From contig NZ_JABYQT010000008.1 of the NCBI RefSeq assembly GCF_020075495.1, forward strand, positions 1 through 64,000: a stretch of 64,000 nt of DNA, given 5' to 3'. Each line of letters starts with the position of its first letter. Within the stretch, counting starts at the first letter, position 1. The stretch is from Vreelandella aquamarina (lineage in GTDB: Bacteria > Pseudomonadota > Gammaproteobacteria > Pseudomonadales > Halomonadaceae). Below the pieces are notes generated by a model. The model had not been told where the DNA came from, made no database searches, and worked only from the letters and a program-made list of their open reading frames with translations. The position numbers were made by a program, and so were the translations under genes. Positions 63,081 through 64,000 of this stretch are shown piece after piece.

Positions 63081-63814
63081 CTAAACCTGTGCGTAACCCC
63101 CATCAACGAACACCTCGCTCCCCGTCATGAAACGGCTGTCTTCGGACGCCAGAAACGCCACGACGCCCGCGGTGTCCTTGGGGTCGCCCAGGCGTTCGAG
63201 CGGGATGGCCCGTGTCATTTCGCTCAGGGCTTCGGGGGGAAGCAGTTCCATCACCTTGTCGGTTTGAGTTGGGCCCGGCGACATGACGTTTACGCGAATG
63301 CCGGTGCCCCTGAGATCATGAGCCCAACGCGCGCCAGGTTGCGCACGGCCGCCTTGGAGGCGCTGTAGATGCTCATGGCGGGGGTGCCCATGCTGCCTAC
63401 CGTGGAGCCGGTGAGGATGATGGAGCCGCCGTTCTTCATCAAGGGCAGGGCCTTCTGAACGGTGAAGAGGGTGCCTTTGACGTTGATATCGAAGATATAG
63501 TCGTAGTGCTCTTCGGTGATCTGGCCCAGGCTTGCGAACTCGCCGACGCCTGCGTTGGCCACCAGTACGTCCAGCTGCCCTTGTGTTCTCCGGATCGTTT
63601 CGAAGACGCGGTCGAGGTCTTCCTGCTTCGTCACATCCCCCTGGATGCCTTCGGCGTTAGGCCCTAGTGCCTTGACCGCGCTGTCCAGAACATCCTGGCG
63701 TCGCCCCATAATGAAGACGAAAGCGCCTTCGTCGATGAGGCGTTGGGCCGAGGCCAGGCCAATGCCGCTGGCGCCGCCGGTGATGAGTGCGATTCTACCG
63801 TTTAGCCGCTTCAT
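63081..63814 (-). pseudogene. Short-chain dehydrogenase broken by a one-base deletion
   Basis: The N-terminal part has TGGASGIG near residue 13, NAGVG near residue 87 and the [14 protein letters not shown] active site near residue 150. The frame then shifts: GTTGGGCT where GTTTGGGCT would give [16 protein letters not shown]. One missing T (at about 63326) joins the two frames into a 244-residue SDR ending VFVDGGYAQV. Either the gene is dead or this is a sequencing error. It is divergent from an HxlR-type regulator, a common arrangement. Confidence 0.8.
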
Positions 63815-63879
63815 GTTGGGGTGTCCGTGTGTTGACTCGATTCGCTTTAACGATATATAACCCGCTTACCAATGTTCAA

Positions 63880-63901
63880 GTATGCACCTTTTGGTAAGTA
63901 C
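63880..63901. promoter_or_regulatory. Probable HxlR-type operator
   Basis: GTATGCACC-TTTT-GGTAAGTAC is an imperfect palindrome (GTAnnnACC-N4-GGTnnnTAC) right before the regulator start and in the divergent interval with the SDR gene. HxlR-type regulators bind sites of this shape. Confidence 0.55.
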
Positions 63902-63906
63902 CTATT

Positions 63907-64000
63907 ATGGCGAAAGAAAAATCAGAAACCCCACGTTTCATTTGCGGCCTTCACGCAACGCTGCATGTGATTAACGGCAAATGGAAGCCGTTGATTCTGT
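63907..64000 (+). CDS. HxlR-family regulator, start only (runs off the window)
   Basis: The first 31 residues are visible: MAKEKSETPRFICGLHATLH followed by VINGKWKPLIL. The block Cys-x-x-x-Ala-Thr-Leu-x-Val-Ile-x-Gly-Lys-Trp-Lys is the hallmark start of HxlR winged-helix regulators, often redox- or quinone-sensing through that Cys. It is divergent from the SDR gene and probably controls it. The rest lies outside the window. Confidence 0.85.
   Translation, partial: MAKEKSETPRFICGLHATLHVINGKWKPLIL

Overview
The window looks like chromosomal DNA of a GC-rich, metabolically versatile gammaproteobacterium. Gene content and protein style suggest a halomonad (Halomonas or a relative). This is inferred from the proteins, because no rRNA or tRNA gene is visible. 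Most genes are well packed, with clear Shine-Dalgarno sites and GC-rich codons. The exceptions are an AT-rich stretch near 61-63 kb and one AT-richer gene at 43.7-45.3 kb.

Layout: 0.4-4.5 kb holds a sodium:solute symporter with a small membrane partner, facing the three 5-oxoprolinase genes pxpABC. Next come an HDOD signalling protein and the magnesium transporter MgtE. From 7.4 to 14.8 kb lies a sugar-acid operon: a COG4091-type dehydrogenase, a tripartite tricarboxylate transporter (TctCBA), the kinase OtnK and the decarboxylase OtnC. It is read away from a divergent GntR/FCD regulator, and two near-identical palindromes lie between them. A chemoreceptor gene with a good sigma-28 promoter follows, then YbaN and a YciE-type ferritin-like protein. 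A scar follows in which the divergent argO/argP pair has lost both 5' halves. From 18.8 to 24.1 kb lies a malonate operon (malonyl-CoA decarboxylase, malonyl-CoA synthetase, MadL, MadM) beside a YdfG-like reductase.

From 24 to 34 kb there are mostly single housekeeping or accessory genes: HPP protein, ChaC, a CbiX-like protein with one degenerate half, the ABC-F protein YbiT, a ZipA-like protein, an old yellow enzyme, a TauE/SafE permease and a lytic-transglycosylase lipoprotein. From 32.4 to 38.3 kb lies a GABA module: a MocR/GabR-like regulator divergent from an amino-acid permease, gabD and gabT, closed by a strong terminator. A LuxR-type regulator, a PuuP-like permease and a nitrilase-family amidase follow, then a CPA1 Na+/H+ antiporter and a small monooxygenase-fold protein.

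The most striking block runs from 43.7 to 61.0 kb. It encodes most of menaquinone biosynthesis (menA, menF, menD, menH, menB, menC, menE), a complete four-subunit fumarate reductase (frdABCD, in one operon with menBCE) and a DASS-family dicarboxylate carrier. FNR/Anr-like palindromes lie upstream of frdA and, with one mismatch, between menA and a DoxX gene. Together this is a self-contained fumarate-respiration island. Downstream of menA on the same strand are two tandem paralogues of about 530 residues with a C-terminal membrane anchor, which I cannot assign to a known family.

From 61 to 62.8 kb, three short AT-rich genes in one orientation are separated by imperfect palindromes that resemble integron attC sites. 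One encodes an HNH nuclease and one is frameshifted. No integrase is visible, so this may be a CALIN-type cassette cluster. The window ends with a frameshifted SDR gene and the start of a divergent HxlR-type regulator.
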